In this document: piece by piece, positions 35,761-47,863 of the stretch
Layout of the letters: each line of letters begins with the position of its first letter
Position numbering within the stretch: the stretch's first letter is position 1
DNA from: Megalobrama amblycephala
Taxonomy: Eukaryota; Chordata; Actinopteri; Cypriniformes; Xenocyprididae
Direction of reading: 5' to 3'
DNA length: 64,000 bases
Assembly: GCF_018812025.1 (NCBI RefSeq)
Contig: NC_063044.1
Coordinates: 71,774,176-71,838,175, forward strand
The notes under the pieces: model-generated
What the model saw: only the letters and a program-made list of their open reading frames with translations
Database searches by the model: none
Told to the model about the DNA's origin: nothing
Made by a program: the position numbers and the translations under genes

Positions 35761-35935
35761 AACTATATTATAGAATAGTACACATTTTACTTTAGTAAAA
35801 CATATTTATATTCATATTAAATTATATTTATTCTTATTTATTCATTTCATATTCAGAAACATGTTACATTTATATATTGACCATATGCTGTACCTTTTAT
35901 CAAAAATAAACAATTGCCAGAAAAAAAAAAAAAGG

Positions 35936-36145
35936 GATAGTTCACCCAACAATGAAAGTTCTCTCATCATTTACTTAACTTTTATGTTGTTCCAAATCTG
36001 TATGAGCTTATTTGTTCTGATATTTTGATATTTTGAAGAATGCTGGTAACCAATGTTTGCCATAGTATTTTTTTCCCCTACTATTGAAGTCAATGGCCAA
36101 CGTTTGGATACCAGCGTTCTTCAAAATGTCTTCTTTTAATTCAGC
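35936..36145. mobile_element. Common fish MITE, near one end
   Basis: It starts GGGATAGTTCACCCAACAAT and contains CATCATTTACT...TGTTCCAAATCTGTATGAG, the usual body of this high-copy family. A short imperfect inverted segment (AACGTTTGGATACCAGCGTT) lies near 36100. Confidence 0.65.
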
Positions 36146-36294
36146 GGAATAATTTTTATAATGTCTTGTTTTGAAAGGAATTTAACACTTTTATTCAGAA
36201 AGAATGTGTTAAATTGATAAAGTTATAATAAAGGCCTATATTGTCAGAAAATATTTCTATTTTGAATAGATTTTGTTCTTTTAAACTTTATTCA

Positions 36295-36720
36295 TGTCAT
36301 GTCTTATTGTGTTGTTTCATGTTCACATTTCATGGTTTATGTTATAGTTATGCTTTTCCATTGCTTTGTTTGTTTTCCTTGTTTGCCATGTGCTTCCCAT
36401 TGCCCTCTTGTGTTCTTGTCATGTGCTTCCCCTGTCTCATGTGTCATTGTCCTCATTGGTTGTCATTGTCATGTGATTTCAGTTCTGTCCTGTCATTGGT
36501 CCTTTGTCTTCACTGTTCACAGGTGTTCCTTGTTTGTCATTAGTCTCCTTGTATAAATAGCCCTCTTTGTTGAATGTAACCTGCTTATGGTGAGTGTCAG
36601 GATGAGTGTTCATGTCAAGTCACGTCTCTGTTTTTGTTCACGTTTGTACTTTGGAATATTGTTATTAAACTGCACTTTGGTTCTACCTACGCTCGCCTCC
36701 AGTGGACTCCCTATGTTACA
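36295..36720 (+). mobile_element. Solo LTR, 426 bp
   Basis: It starts TGTCATG and ends GTTACA, with a perfect 5-bp target duplication ATTCA at 36290-36294 and 36721-36725. A TATAAATA box is at 36552-36559 and an ATTAAA poly(A)-like signal near 36663. No internal retroelement sequence remains, so this is an LTR-LTR recombination product. Confidence 0.85.
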
Positions 36721-36779
36721 ATTCATCGTTAAATCCTGAAAAAAGCAATACAGGTTCCAATAAAATATTAAGCAGCACA

Positions 36780-37020
36780 ACTGTTTCTGAAATTGATAAT
36801 AAATCAGCATATTAGAATGATTTCTGAAGGATTATGTCAAATTGAAGACTGGAGTAATGATGCTAAAAATTCAGATTTGCACCACAGAAATAAATTATAT
36901 TTTAAAGTATATTAAAATAGAAAACGTTTTTTTTAAATTGTAATAATATTTCACAATATTACTGTTTTTACTGTATTTTTTAATCAAATAATGCAGGCTT
37001 GATGAGCATAAGAGACTTCT
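36780..37020. mobile_element. Partial copy of the fold-back family
   Basis: It contains CAGCATATTAGAATGATTTC, GAAGACTGGAGTAATGATGC and AATATTTCACAATATTACTG, as in the arms of the element at 29441-30390. It is truncated and diverged. Confidence 0.75.
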
Positions 37021-37559
37021 TTCAAAAAGAATTCACAAACAGTAATGTGTCCAATATGATATACTGTAAATGGGATGGAATGTATAGATTGTACTGCACT
37101 GAGCCTCACAGCATGTGTCCACATGTTTTACTATCAAGAAACTGTGATCTAACCAGTACAACAGGTTGAGCGCTGCAATGAAAGCATCTGCGATGCTGTT
37201 TGCTGATGTTCGTTTGAACTACGGTTTCGGGAAACACAGAATCGTTTAACTATGTTTGAACTTTTGAGAAACGCATCCCTGTTTGTATAGTAGAGAGAGG
37301 AGCTCTGTTTGCTAACCAGGAAAACTTGCTGAATTCAGTAAATTTGGAAGAATTTAATTTACCAGATCAACAATTCACGAGATAAACGTTTAAAATCAGT
37401 CACAGCAGACAACGAGCTACATCCTAATTTTCCTGAAATGGGATCCATGATAGCACACATACATCTCAGAGACGTATTTTTAGAGTGTTTGCTCATCTGC
37501 AATATGTCTATAACATGTTTCCTAAACATTTAGAAGATGTCTTTATGATGTTTACAGGG

Positions 37560-37737
37560 TTGCCAACTCTCACGCATCTGGCGTGACACTCACGCTTTCA
37601 GCATCAATCTCACGGTCTCACGCACACGCAAGAAATGTCATGCCAAAATCCATTCTTCTCCCCTCTCAATCCGTTACTTTCTGTTGATGACTAGACCACA
37701 GCGTATTAATGACAGGAGCTTATCCTTATATATATAG

Positions 37738-37777
<40 letters not shown>

Positions 37778-37960
37778 CACTAATATCACTATTTTGATCT
37801 GTGAAAACTTTCAAAGGTCAGTTTTGGTCAGCTGACCCTTCCCTGGGTCATTTACATCACTTTGTCACAGATTAGAATAGTGATGTTACTGACCATGGGA
37901 AGGGTCAGCTCACCTGTACTGAACCTGTACTGAACTATATATATAAGGTCATTTACCTAC
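37560..37960. repeat. Interspersed repeat with (TA)n
   Basis: The CTCTCACGCATCTGGCGTGA-type repeat (37567 onward) is followed by (TA)n at 37741-37773. An imperfect inverted pair around GGTCAGCTGACCC at about 37828-37915 follows. Confidence 0.5.
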
Positions 37961-38649
37961 TGGATTGGAAAGGGTTATTCATTGAAACAGCAAACGTAAA
38001 ACCATATTATACAAAAAACGGGGGGCAGAGCAAAGAGAAACACGACCACGAGATAAAATGCTATTGTGAAAGTTTTCACAAATCGAGCTCGACCTAAAAC
38101 AATGTTATTTTATTCCAGCAGTCTGCGTGTTCATTGGTAATAGACGTTAAACATGAAGAACGCCTTTCTTTCACATTCCTTACTGGCGGACTTACCAAGG
38201 GATTTACGGACAAGAGCTTTGCTGTGAAAAAATTCACAGATCAAGCTGGTGAAGATGACACCAGTTTCATTCCTCTAAGTGTCCAACATTTGGAGCTATA
38301 GCCATTATAAAATTAAGAGTCGCTACGAAAAAAAAAAACTGATTTCGGCCCAAAGGACAGCGTCACCTTAATTCAGAAATCATGGAGAACGATATTCGGT
38401 ATTATTTGCATGTCTATGACAGCGCACTGCGTATTTATAGCCAAAAGAAATCTGAATATCAAACCGCAAACTATCTTTACTGCGGTGATTAACCGAGGAT
38501 ATTTTAAATGAGCATATCATCACTCATAAAGATAATGCGTAAATCAAATGCAAAGGCTTGTCATGTAGGGTACTAAGTGAAGACAGCACACCTGTCAGGG
38601 ACAAAGTGAAACCGAAAGCATTAAAGAAAATCTGAATTCAAACACTTAC

Positions 38650-38695
38650 CCTTTACGAAGAAGAAACACACAAACATAGAAAACGCGTTCTTCAT
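38650..38695 (-). CDS. Alternative or orphan first exon (signal peptide)
   Basis: ATG at 38695 starts [15 protein letters not shown]. It is 46 nt with donor GTAAGT and phase 1, exactly like exon 1 at 34857-34902. It differs at a few residues and stays open. It could splice to the same Ig exons as an alternative 5' exon, or be the leftover of a tandem gene copy. Confidence 0.65.
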
Positions 38696-38828
38696 GTTGT
38701 TGTGAAAATGAGTTAAATAAGGACGATTGTGTCTGTGTTGAAGAAGCGTCTCGCTGTCTACTTGGATCTGTTTTGGGACTTTGAGATTTCTGGACCGCGC
38801 CCATCGCCGAAATCCCGCACTGCGCCAG

Positions 38829-39380
38829 TGTAACGAGGTTAAAATTGTTTTATTTCACAAGATTTTCCTGTTAATATGCATTCAATACTATTCTACAAAT
38901 GTTTAAACCAGTGTTTAAAATACATTAAAAGTGTCTGTAAGGAGCCTCCTTTTACCACCCCCCCCTCCTTTTACAACAAAGTGGTTCAGCCCAGACAGCC
39001 ATACCTGCCGTATTGTCTTTTCCGTCTTTCTCCCGAACGAAACAGGTATGCTGTGTTCCATGTTACAGATCAGTTGTTAGCATTGATTGAAAATAATTCA
39101 CACACAGAAATACACAATGTTTAAGTAGTTTTTATTTATTTTGTTAGTTATTCACAGATGTAAGATCATATATATATATTTAACATACATGTTTCATTTA
39201 TGTGGATTGGTATACTTGGGAATGTTATTTTTGTTGGCAGTGTTACTGATGTGTGAGCTGAGGCTGCCGTGAAGGCCTGTCTATAAAAATACATTCTCTA
39301 TGCAGAGCCAATCCGGCGATCTCCTGTACGTTCTTCACTCATTTTCAACACAACACAGATCACAGAAGCATACGGTTACA
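38829..39380 (-). mobile_element. LTR-like insertion in duplicated promoter
   Basis: A segment TGTAACG...CGGTTACA of 552 bp is present here and absent from the duplicate at about 35025. It contains CTATAAAAATAC near 39280. The target duplication is ambiguous because the site itself is GCGC-repetitive. The strand is not certain. Confidence 0.5.
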
Positions 39381-40201
39381 CCTGCGCAGTCGCTCTGGTA
39401 CTGGGCCGCTTTAAATGTAGTTTGGGAAGAGCTGGGAATACAAGATGTCCTGTATGCACGAGTCCGATATCACTGATGCGGCACGGCTCCTTAAAGCCTC
39501 CGCGGAGCCGATCGCGGCCACTCTATAAATATTAATTCTGAAAATGCATAAAAATCTGTCAACTCCGTAATAGGTAAAATGGGTAATATGTAGAAATAAA
39601 TGTAACACCATTTTTATGCTAATCAGCTTCTGATCAACTTTAACCTTACAAATTTAAGATCAGAAAACATTCAAAATATTAAAATTTAAAGTTTGTTTTA
39701 TGAAAATAAAAAAGTTTAATTCCTACTTTCTGTATTCTTTCTCTATGTGAAATGTTCACTCAATTCTGGAATGGTCATATATTTGTTCTTTAAGTTTGGT
39801 TTGTATTTGCTTTCTGTATATTAGTGTGCTTGTTTAATTTGTCTATATTACTCTGGTCAAATTCACTCTTTAGTTTGTATTTGATTTGTTTTGATTTTGT
39901 TGTTGTTTTTCACATTGCTTAACCTACTTTCAGTTCATCTTTGCTTTATCTATATTTCTTTTGCTTTGTTTAAATTTGCTGTTTAGTCTGCATTTCTTTT
40001 GCTTGTATTTGTTTTTATGAAAGTGGTGTGAACATCCATCTCCATTTGATATTAGTTTTTGAAGCTCATAGCATTTTTTTCTGGTTTAATACCGAACTGT
40101 CTACATTTGGTCTGTTGTATTTTTTTGTGTTATAATTATCAATACTATTTTTGTTCTGTTTATTTGGAGACTAGTGAGGCTTCAGGCAGGCCACTAGTTG
40201 G

Positions 40202-40206
<5 letters not shown>

Positions 40207-40244
<38 letters not shown>
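40207..40244. repeat. (GT)n microsatellite
   Basis: About 19 uninterrupted GT units, in the distal copy of the duplication. Copy 1 has only a short GT run (about 35650). Confidence 0.95.
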
Positions 40245-40247
<3 letters not shown>

Positions 40248-40549
40248 TTTGTTGTGGTCAGATTGTGATAAAGGAGCCTAGCGTTCATTAAACTAGCTGA
40301 CCTCCACTAGCAAGCCTCGTCTCCTCCTCATGTTTTCTAGTGTCTTCCATGTTTGTATATTTTAACCCAGTCCTACAGTCTTTTTTGCTTGATTGTCAAA
40401 ATAATAAAGTTGTTGTACTTTTGGTATCTACATCTCTGGCCTTCCTTTCGACACCACGCTCCTGTGTGCCCTTTGAATGCGGTTAATTCATAAGTATTAA
40501 TATTTCCCTGGTTAACAGGGTGGCTTAGTCAGCTGTATTTATAGTGTTC

Positions 40550-40915
40550 TCATTACGATCATTTCCCACTACATATACTACAGTAAACTGTCTTAAAATA
40601 CTATAGTAATGTATAGTACCATAGAAAAGGTAGCAAAATTTCTCTATGGTTTTTGAACCATACTATGGTAAGGTTACTACAGTAACTTGAATGAATTTGT
40701 TGTAGTAATTTTATAGTTGTTGAGGTAAATCTACTATAGTAATATAAAAAATTACTTTACCCAATACTCTAGTAAAGTATAGTATAGAAAAGTACACATT
40801 TTACTTTAGTAAAATCTAAAGTAGTTATTATCAGATGACCATAGTTAATAGCTATACAGCATGCTTTAGCAGTCGATCTTTTTACAAAGTGTAGTAAATA
40901 CTATAATATACAATT
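40550..40915. repeat. ACTATAGTA-rich palindromic repeat
   Basis: Many short inverted words (ACTATAGTAA, TTACTATAGT, CCATAGTATGG-like) fill the region. This composition is typical of a fish MITE family. The ends are unclear. Confidence 0.5.
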
Positions 40916-41184
40916 TATTTTTTTATGTGCACACTCTTCAGTTGTTCTCATATCTTATAAAGCATGTGTTTTGTCATTTCCTATTACAACTAACTCTAAA
41001 AAGGGAAACGACACCAATAAAAGTCGTGCTGTGTGGTTTTATGGGTTTAACTCGACACAAACAAAAGGTGGTGCGATCGTGGGAGATTATTCTGACTGTC
41101 AGCTTTCACAAACATCACTTCATACTACTTTTGTTCTCATTTAATTACAAAACTTGTGGGATTTGAGGAGTTTTCAGGAGATTC

Positions 41185-43149
41185 ATGACAACTGATAGGC
41201 TTTTAGGTGCTGGAAACATCAGCAAACCTTTGAGGAAAATGCTTCGCCTGTTTGCTTTGCTCTGTTGTTCGTGGAGTCCCGTTGGTAAGCATCTATATTG
41301 TGGCCTAAACATTGTAATAGATATTGCAAGGAAATTTATGTAATTTATATACTTATGTTAACATATATTATTCTATATAAGCAACTTTCATCTCTATTTA
41401 ATCTACTGTTTAAAATGTTGTAGATTGTCTATGTATTTTTGTTCAATTTTTTTTTTGTTTGTTTTGCAGGAGTGTTTGGTGATGTAGATGCAGTGAAGTC
41501 AGTGTCAGCGATGGAGGGAGATTCAGTCCTTCTAAAGCCTGGTGCTGCTGAACTACTGAGAAATAAGATACTGTGGACGTTTGGAGATCAAGGTGCTCTC
41601 ATAGCTCTCATAGATGCCGGTCAGATCTCATTATTTGATGGTCCTGATGGGATATTCACAGACAGACTGAAGCTGGACAATCAGACTGGATCTCTGACCA
41701 TCAACAACAGCAGAACCACAGACTCTGGACCTTATGAAGTAAACGTCAAGGGAGGGGCAGGAGACCAAGTCAGGAAATTCAATCTTACCGTCTATTGTGA
41801 GTGACTGGTTAATTTCAAACTCTTTTATTGGAACAAAATCACTATAATGAAACATGAAGTTGATATGCAACAAATTGTTCATTTTTATAGCATTGGTCTC
41901 TGGATGTTCACCCACTGTACCTGTTAGTATTGCTATATATAACAATTTCTAGAACTGAAACGTCTGTCAGATGTTTCGGTTCAAGAAACGTAATTCTCCT
42001 CATGCTCATGCTGAGTCATATGCATACACTGGTTTTCAAAACTTTTTTAATTTTCTGAAAAACCTACCGTTTCAAAACCTCTCCAGGAGTAATGCAGAGG
42101 ACACTACATCTGAGGAGTTAGAAAACCACAGACAGCACCACCTGCTGGTCATGAAATATGGAAATTATTTACGTTTGTCAATAATTTTGTCCTTTTTAGA
42201 TTATTTAGAACATATAAGATGTGTCCCAATTCAAAGGCTGCATCCATCATAGGCCACAAAGGCAGATTAAATGGGTGGTCTAGCCTATAGAGTACTGTTC
42301 TTGTGGCCTAGCAAATGTGACATCTGCCACTGATTCCACACGTACCAGATGTGGGCCGGATCTGGGCCAACACTACTGACACCGACACACTGCTGTCTAG
42401 GGTGTAATCTGGAAATTTCTCTCAAAATAAACCCTGTCATCACTGACGTGCAATGAATTGTGAGATAGGCGAGGCCACAAAGGATTCATCTGTTGTATCC
42501 TTCATTTCCCAGACTTCATTGTGCCACAGTGACCTCCAAATGTGGCCTTCGAAGGACGCAGCCTCTGAATTTGGTGTCAAATGAAACCTAATGATTTGAG
42601 TCATTATTTAAATTAGTGTTTAGCCTGTATTTTACAATTGATTATGTCTGTTTATTCTGCAGCCCGTCTGCCTGTTCCTGCCATCACCAGAGACTCCTCA
42701 CAGTGTTCTTCATCATCATCATCATCATCATCGAACTGTTCACTGGTGTGTTCAGCTGTGAATGTGAACCATGTGGCTCTCTCCTGGTACAAAGGAAACA
42801 GTTTATTGTCCAGCATAAGTGTGTCTGATCTCAGAAGCAGCGTCTCGCTACATCTGGAGGTGGAGAATCAGGATAAAAACACCTACAGCTGTGTGCTGAA
42901 GAATCCCATCAGCAACCAGACCAAACATCTGGACATCAGTCAACTCTGTCAACCATGTCCAGGTATGTCAGTGTTGATATTAGCGTTTGTCTTTAGTATA
43001 TTTTCCAGTATAAGTCCTCATTTTTTCCTTCAGAAAACTACTGTTGCGGATTTACTGAACCTGTGATCCGATTGGTCATCACTGCTCTGGTGGGCGTGGC
43101 TGCTGTTTCTTTTGTGGTTTATGACATCAGATCCAGAGATGCAAAGTAG
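41185..43149 (+). CDS. CD48/SLAM-like receptor, short tail
   Basis: Four exons: 41239-41284 (signal peptide [15 protein letters not shown]), 41470-41796 (V domain), 42663-42962 (C2 domain), 43034-43149 (TM and tail, TAG at 43147-43149). All junctions are phase 1, giving 262 residues. The V domain lacks the usual cysteines ([15 protein letters not shown]), while domain 2 has CSLVCSA, YSCVL and further Cys, fitting a C2 domain with two disulphides. That V(no Cys)-C2 plan is the CD2/SLAM signature. The span [20 protein letters not shown] is followed by only DIRSRDAK, so it has no signalling tail. It likely acts as a cell-surface ligand or adhesion partner on leukocytes. An in-frame upstream ATG at 41185 would add 18 residues before the signal peptide and is less likely the start. 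It is divergent to the large receptor gene. Confidence 0.85.
42220..42579. mobile_element. hAT-like MITE in intron 2
   Basis: Left end GTGTCCCAATTCAAAGGCTG and right end GCAGCCTCTGAATTTGGTGTC are inverted copies with a few changes. It has no coding sequence. Confidence 0.65.
42708..42733 (+). repeat. Coding (TCA)n microsatellite
   Basis: A TCA run within the C2-domain exon encodes nine consecutive serines between two cysteines (QC-S9-NC). It is in frame. Confidence 0.9.
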
Positions 43150-43198
43150 CAGAGGAGAAAACAGACCTCGATGATAAACCATACTGTAAAATCTGAAA

Positions 43199-43204
43199 AA
43201 TAAA
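43199..43204 (+). terminator. Polyadenylation signal AATAAA
   Basis: AATAAA lies 50 nt after the stop codon of the short-tail receptor, at the expected distance for a compact 3' UTR. Confidence 0.75.
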
Positions 43205-43620
43205 GTTTCTATTTCAGTTCATAAATATGCTTCATAATCAACAGATTTTAGTCACGTTATTCAAGCATTTAATCATTTAATAGCATTTTAAAATGCTTCA
43301 TTTAACAATTGCTTAGGTTTTTCTTAGAAAAGCACATATTTACAAAAGACCAAATATTTTAAGAGGCACATTGCTGGGTAAAGCACATGGGTCTGTGCCT
43401 CCATAGATCCCTTCCAGTGCCAAAGCTTTCCCTTCCTTGCAGTCAGAAGATGAGCAGAACTGGTACCTCCAACAGTCTTATTTGCTTCTCTTTTACATGC
43501 TGCAACCTTTGTGACACTTGCAATGTCCCTCCACTTATTTCTGGTTTCATTGGACGACTTTAAAAGGATTTGAAATGGCTTTGAGACAGAAACATGCAGG
43601 CAGATTTTCTCACAAATGCA

Positions 43621-43712
43621 GCTGAGCAACTTCCTCTTCCAAAACAGCAGATGGCGCTTTGCTATGGGTCAATTTACACTAGTCTCCTGAGAGAAGCCCT
43701 GAAACATGCATT

Positions 43713-43745
<33 letters not shown>

Positions 43746-44002
43746 CTAGTTTTATAGAGCCTTTAAAAGTTGCATCTCAAAGCGGGAAATAGAAGACAGA
43801 AACATGCATCAAAACACATTTCAAGACATATATAGTTATATATACAAAACAAAATAATCACATATACATAATAAGTTTACAAACAGTTTACAGCTGACGA
43901 AAATAAGCGGTGAACATGTTTCTGGGCTTCTCTTGGGAGACTAGTGTAAATTTACCCATAGCAAAGCGCCATCTGCTGTTTTGGAAGAGGAAGTTGCTCA
44001 AC
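43621..44002. mobile_element. MITE with TIRs of about 80 bp
   Basis: GCTGAGCAACTTCCTCTTCC at the left matches the reverse complement of the right end. The match continues through CAGATGGCGCTTTGCTATGG and TTTACACTAGTCTCC. The middle holds (TAA)n at 43713-43743. It has no coding capacity. Confidence 0.85.
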
Positions 44003-46960
44003 AGACAGGTGTGTGTTTATATGCACTAGATTTGGTGTTTGTTCAAAGGTTACATGCCATTTGTAGGGTGGTTTGTATTTATTTGTGAAATATGATGTAG
44101 GCACATTTATTTATATTTGTAAAACACAATACATATATTGTTTTCGCTCAAACTGACCTTTGTATTTGCACATCACTTTCTGTTTGTTTGCGAGTCGAGT
44201 TTTCCTTTGCAAAGCAGATCGTGTTTGTTTGTGAAATGCAGGATTTGTTTGTTTAATTATGGCACGATATTAACTCCATAAATAAATCCTTAAATTACAG
44301 TGTGTTGACACTTTTTTTTTTTTTACAAGTGTGAAAAAAGATTGAATGTCACTGAGGACAAACAATGAGGGACGCGTCTTTTTAATGTCTTGAATTTGAA
44401 TAACTAAATTAACGCTAAGCCTGACTATTTAAGTGACTATATTCTGATTATAAACTAAGTATTACACTATTGATGCTGTTAAAGCTACCTCAGGACATTG
44501 AAGATACCGACACACCAACAAGTGACATTTCACAGGAAGTTTTCCAGCTGGTTTGTATTATTGCGGAAGTTCTAAAAAAGTTGCTAAAATTTTAGTAAAC
44601 ATATATACAAATTTCTCTAATACATTTTTATTTTAATTTTGCAGCTTAGAAAGTGTTCAAATATATGTTTAAATTATATTTAAAAAAACTAGTGTAGGAA
44701 ATAGCAAATATAAAAACTTGATTCTCATGCCTCCAGTAACAAGCTCATGCCCACAGTCTGTCTGGTCAATAGATAAGTAATTCAAATAAACCCTACAGTA
44801 AATCTCCACAGTTTTTCTCCATAGTCTGGCTCATGCAACTCAGTCTCATTATGGCTTCACAAACTAGACAAATTACAAAGGTAAACTAAAAAAATAGCCA
44901 ATTTTGGGCTGCTGTATATCTGTTGGAGGAATGAATGTGAGATGCATGCTGCCTCTGAACTTTGATCTTTTATCTTGTGGTTGTGAGATAAGTGTGTTTC
45001 ATCTCCATGTAAGCTGAAACATAAGTGCAATGCTTGAAGATTTGGCAGTTTGTCTCTTATCTCATCTCTCTCCGAGCTCAGTGCTTCTAATCAACCGACA
45101 CCTACTAGAAAGACAACATCTGTGGGAAGATGAAGAGATGTTTTTTTAGTGATTTCACGTTCCTCTAGTTGAGTGTGTGCTTCTCTTTGCAGAGGTTGGT
45201 GCTTGCAGTGGAGGCCTTTGAGTAATTCAATAGGCTTTGGGATTATATGATTGTGAATTATTTTGCAATATGTAATTTTGGTCATTATTGGGTTCATTTT
45301 TAAAATGAGGACCTTCTTTGATGCAAGCAGACACCATATGTTTTGCAAATCAAATTGAGAAGAGTAGAACATCCAAATGTTCAGCTTAATTTATACCTCT
45401 CCTCTCTAACATGTCACTGATCTGATCTGTCTGTTCTAGAAAAGCTTCATTTTGGCGAACGCTCGTCAGGAGTTTCTTCTACTGCAATTAACTCACAAAA
45501 GCCAATTTTCTGTGCATTTGGCACTTGCAACTGTTCATTTTGGACCCTGGTGTACCTGTTTGAAAAAAAAACAGATGAAGCAGGTTCTGTTTACAGCACC
45601 ATTATTAAAGACATCAGATCATGCACAGTTGCGCAGTTTGTGATAGATGTCTTATCGCTCTGAGAGGAAGAGAGAGAGACAGATCGTGAATAAGAGAAAA
45701 GTAATAAACTGTAAAAACCATTAAATATTGTCCCTGTGTGCCCTGTGGGCTGATAATGTATCACAGGTATCCGTGAGAAACCTTTAAAAAATTAAAAAAT
45801 CGTATTTTCTGGTTACACAACCTAGTGAGAATTTTCATTTTGGGGTAAACTAATCATTTAAGTCCAAGTTCAAAAGCATTCAAGAAAACAAGGTCAAATT
45901 AACTGCATGGCTTCTTATATTATCGTTGCCATATTCAACTCATTTCAGAGGACTAATTTCCTTGGTAGATTATTTTCTGTCATCATTTACTCACCATTAT
46001 GTCATTTAAAATGATTCTTCTGGGGAAAACAAAAGGAATATGTTCTCCATCAAATGCAATATTTACAAAAAAAAAAAAAAGTTGTTGATTCTACTTTTGC
46101 AGTTACATTCATATTTCGGAAACCACATGATAACTTTGTGTGAGGAACAGAGTGACATCCAAGTAATTGTCAATGAATAATAGCATAAATTGCCCTTTTT
46201 TTCTTCACAAAAAACTATCATGTCTTCAAAAAGCAATATAGTGCAAAAGTACTTTAATGGAGCTGTTTTGTCTTTTCAGACTGGCCTGTCTCATCACTCA
46301 TGAAGTTTTGTTCTAGGACAGATGCAGATGATTTATTTTATGACTAATAATGTAGGAAAAAAACCACATTCTCACACATTTTCACTACATGTGGAGACTT
46401 TATCTGGTGATCTGCAGAATAAACTTGACATCCTCTTGTGTGAGTAGATGATGCAATTCGATGATACTGATTAGGACTGAAAGCAATGCGAAACAGCATA
46501 GTGAACATTTATGAAGTCAAGAAACACACTCAGACATTTTATACATATATACTTTGTGTGTATATAGATATTTGTGATTTAGTGCATTACAAAAACCCAA
46601 TGAGCTGTACTTCTGGGAAACAGGACAACAGCTGTCTAAGTGGATGTCACAACTCTCTGGACAAGTGTTTCTGCACCTAAAAAGACAAGGATAACATCCA
46701 AGTCAAGATTTTGCTCAAGGTGGAGATTTTGATTGTCAGCTACTGACTACTCTTGACAATCTCACACCAGATCAAACCTGCACAACCTCTGCAAGGACTC
46801 TGTACAAAGAGGATAAATGCTTCAATGCTAAAGAGTCTATACCACCACAAAAGATGAAGACACTTGAATTAGTCGTGAAATGTCTTGAGCAGCAAGGAAA
46901 CACCAAGAACATTCAGGGGATGTTCCCGGACAGAGATTACACCTAGTCCTAGAAGAAGAA
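44003..46960. other. No gene seen
   Basis: AT-rich intergenic DNA with short fragments of the common 'CATCATTTACTCACC' MITE family near 45980. Small open frames lack splice or domain support. Confidence 0.45.
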
Positions 46961-46969
46961 GATTAACAG

Positions 46970-47245
46970 AAATCTGATTTCTATGTCGTGGATTTAAATA
47001 GTGCTAGACTTAGTCTATGTTACTAACACTCACACTGAGACGCAGAACACACTGGGAGATTGGGATGCACAGGAGACAGGTAAGTAGAGAGCGGGGAGTC
47101 CTTGAGGTAAGCATACATGTAAGTATAGCAAAACGACATAGAGTGCTGCGTGTGAGTGCTCTTTATGGTGGTGTTGATAAGAGTGATAATGAAGTGCAGG
47201 TGGCGGTGATCAGTACTCCGGTGTCTGTCATGTGTCTGTGACAGT
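46970..47245 (+). repeat. Interspersed repeat fragment
   Basis: The stretch with CACTGAGACGCAGAACACAC, GGGAGATTGGGATGCA and ACAGGTAAGTAGAGAG looks like a high-copy fish repeat. Its class is unclear. Confidence 0.35.
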
Positions 47246-47441
47246 CTAGTTCAGAGTATAATAAGATGATGCCCTGGAGGAAGGGCATCATCTGGGCTTA
47301 GTCCAGGTGTTAGTAATCTGTACATAATCTGTGAAACCATTTTTAAAGCCATGATTAACTATTCTAGATTCATTTAAACCCTGTCCGGGAAACCGCTGGA
47401 CAGATTCACATCACCATGCCAACAGAAACTAGAATTTCTAA

Positions 47442-47473
<32 letters not shown>
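47442..47473. repeat. (AT)n microsatellite
   Basis: About 16 AT units upstream of the protease gene. Confidence 0.9.
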
Positions 47474-47475
<2 letters not shown>

Positions 47476-47804
47476 TGAATCCATACCACAATAAATGAAG
47501 GCTTTTCTGGGGTCAAAGGGGTTTGTAGAATTTGTACCTGATAAAGTATGGTAAACAAGGTACCAAAAGTTGCTCAAATTACAGATGCTAAAATTCTCAC
47601 AACTATAAATACTGTCTCTAGTGCACTTTCTGATATTATCACCAAAGTGTAAAACAGCGGAAGCTGATGATAATCACTGACCTGTGATCAGCTCTTCCTA
47701 TAACAGTCTCTAACGTAAATGCTTTTACATCAGTGAAACTGATCTGGATGCAGAGCAAGCTGCAGCTTCTACATGAACTTCCGGGTGTGGGTCCCTTGAA
47801 TCTG

Positions 47805-47810
47805 TATAAA
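47805..47810 (+). promoter_or_regulatory. TATA box of the granzyme-like gene
   Basis: TATAAA lies 59 nt upstream of the ATG at 47864. This fits a transcription start near 47835 and a very short 5' UTR. Confidence 0.7.
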
Positions 47811-47863
47811 AGCAGGAGACAACATTTGTGTGGTGCGTACTGAGTGTGACTGAGCTGTCTACA

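Larger units (their letters stand above)
38500..40206 (-). repeat. Segmental duplication, copy 2
   Basis: It matches 34690-35760 in order but is interrupted by an insert at 38829-39380 and extra sequence up to about 39500, after which the match (GATCGCGGCCACTCT) resumes. Confidence 0.8.

Noticed and set aside
36241..36556. Two overlapping plus-strand frames with hydrophobic, Cys-rich translations that look like membrane proteins
   Set aside because: They lie inside a solo LTR with a perfect 5-bp target duplication. The hydrophobicity comes from T-rich sequence.
41185..41238. Start codon of the short-tail receptor at 41185
   Set aside because: It would put 18 polar residues before the signal peptide. 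The ATG at 41239 gives the 46-nt exon seen in the paralogous gene.
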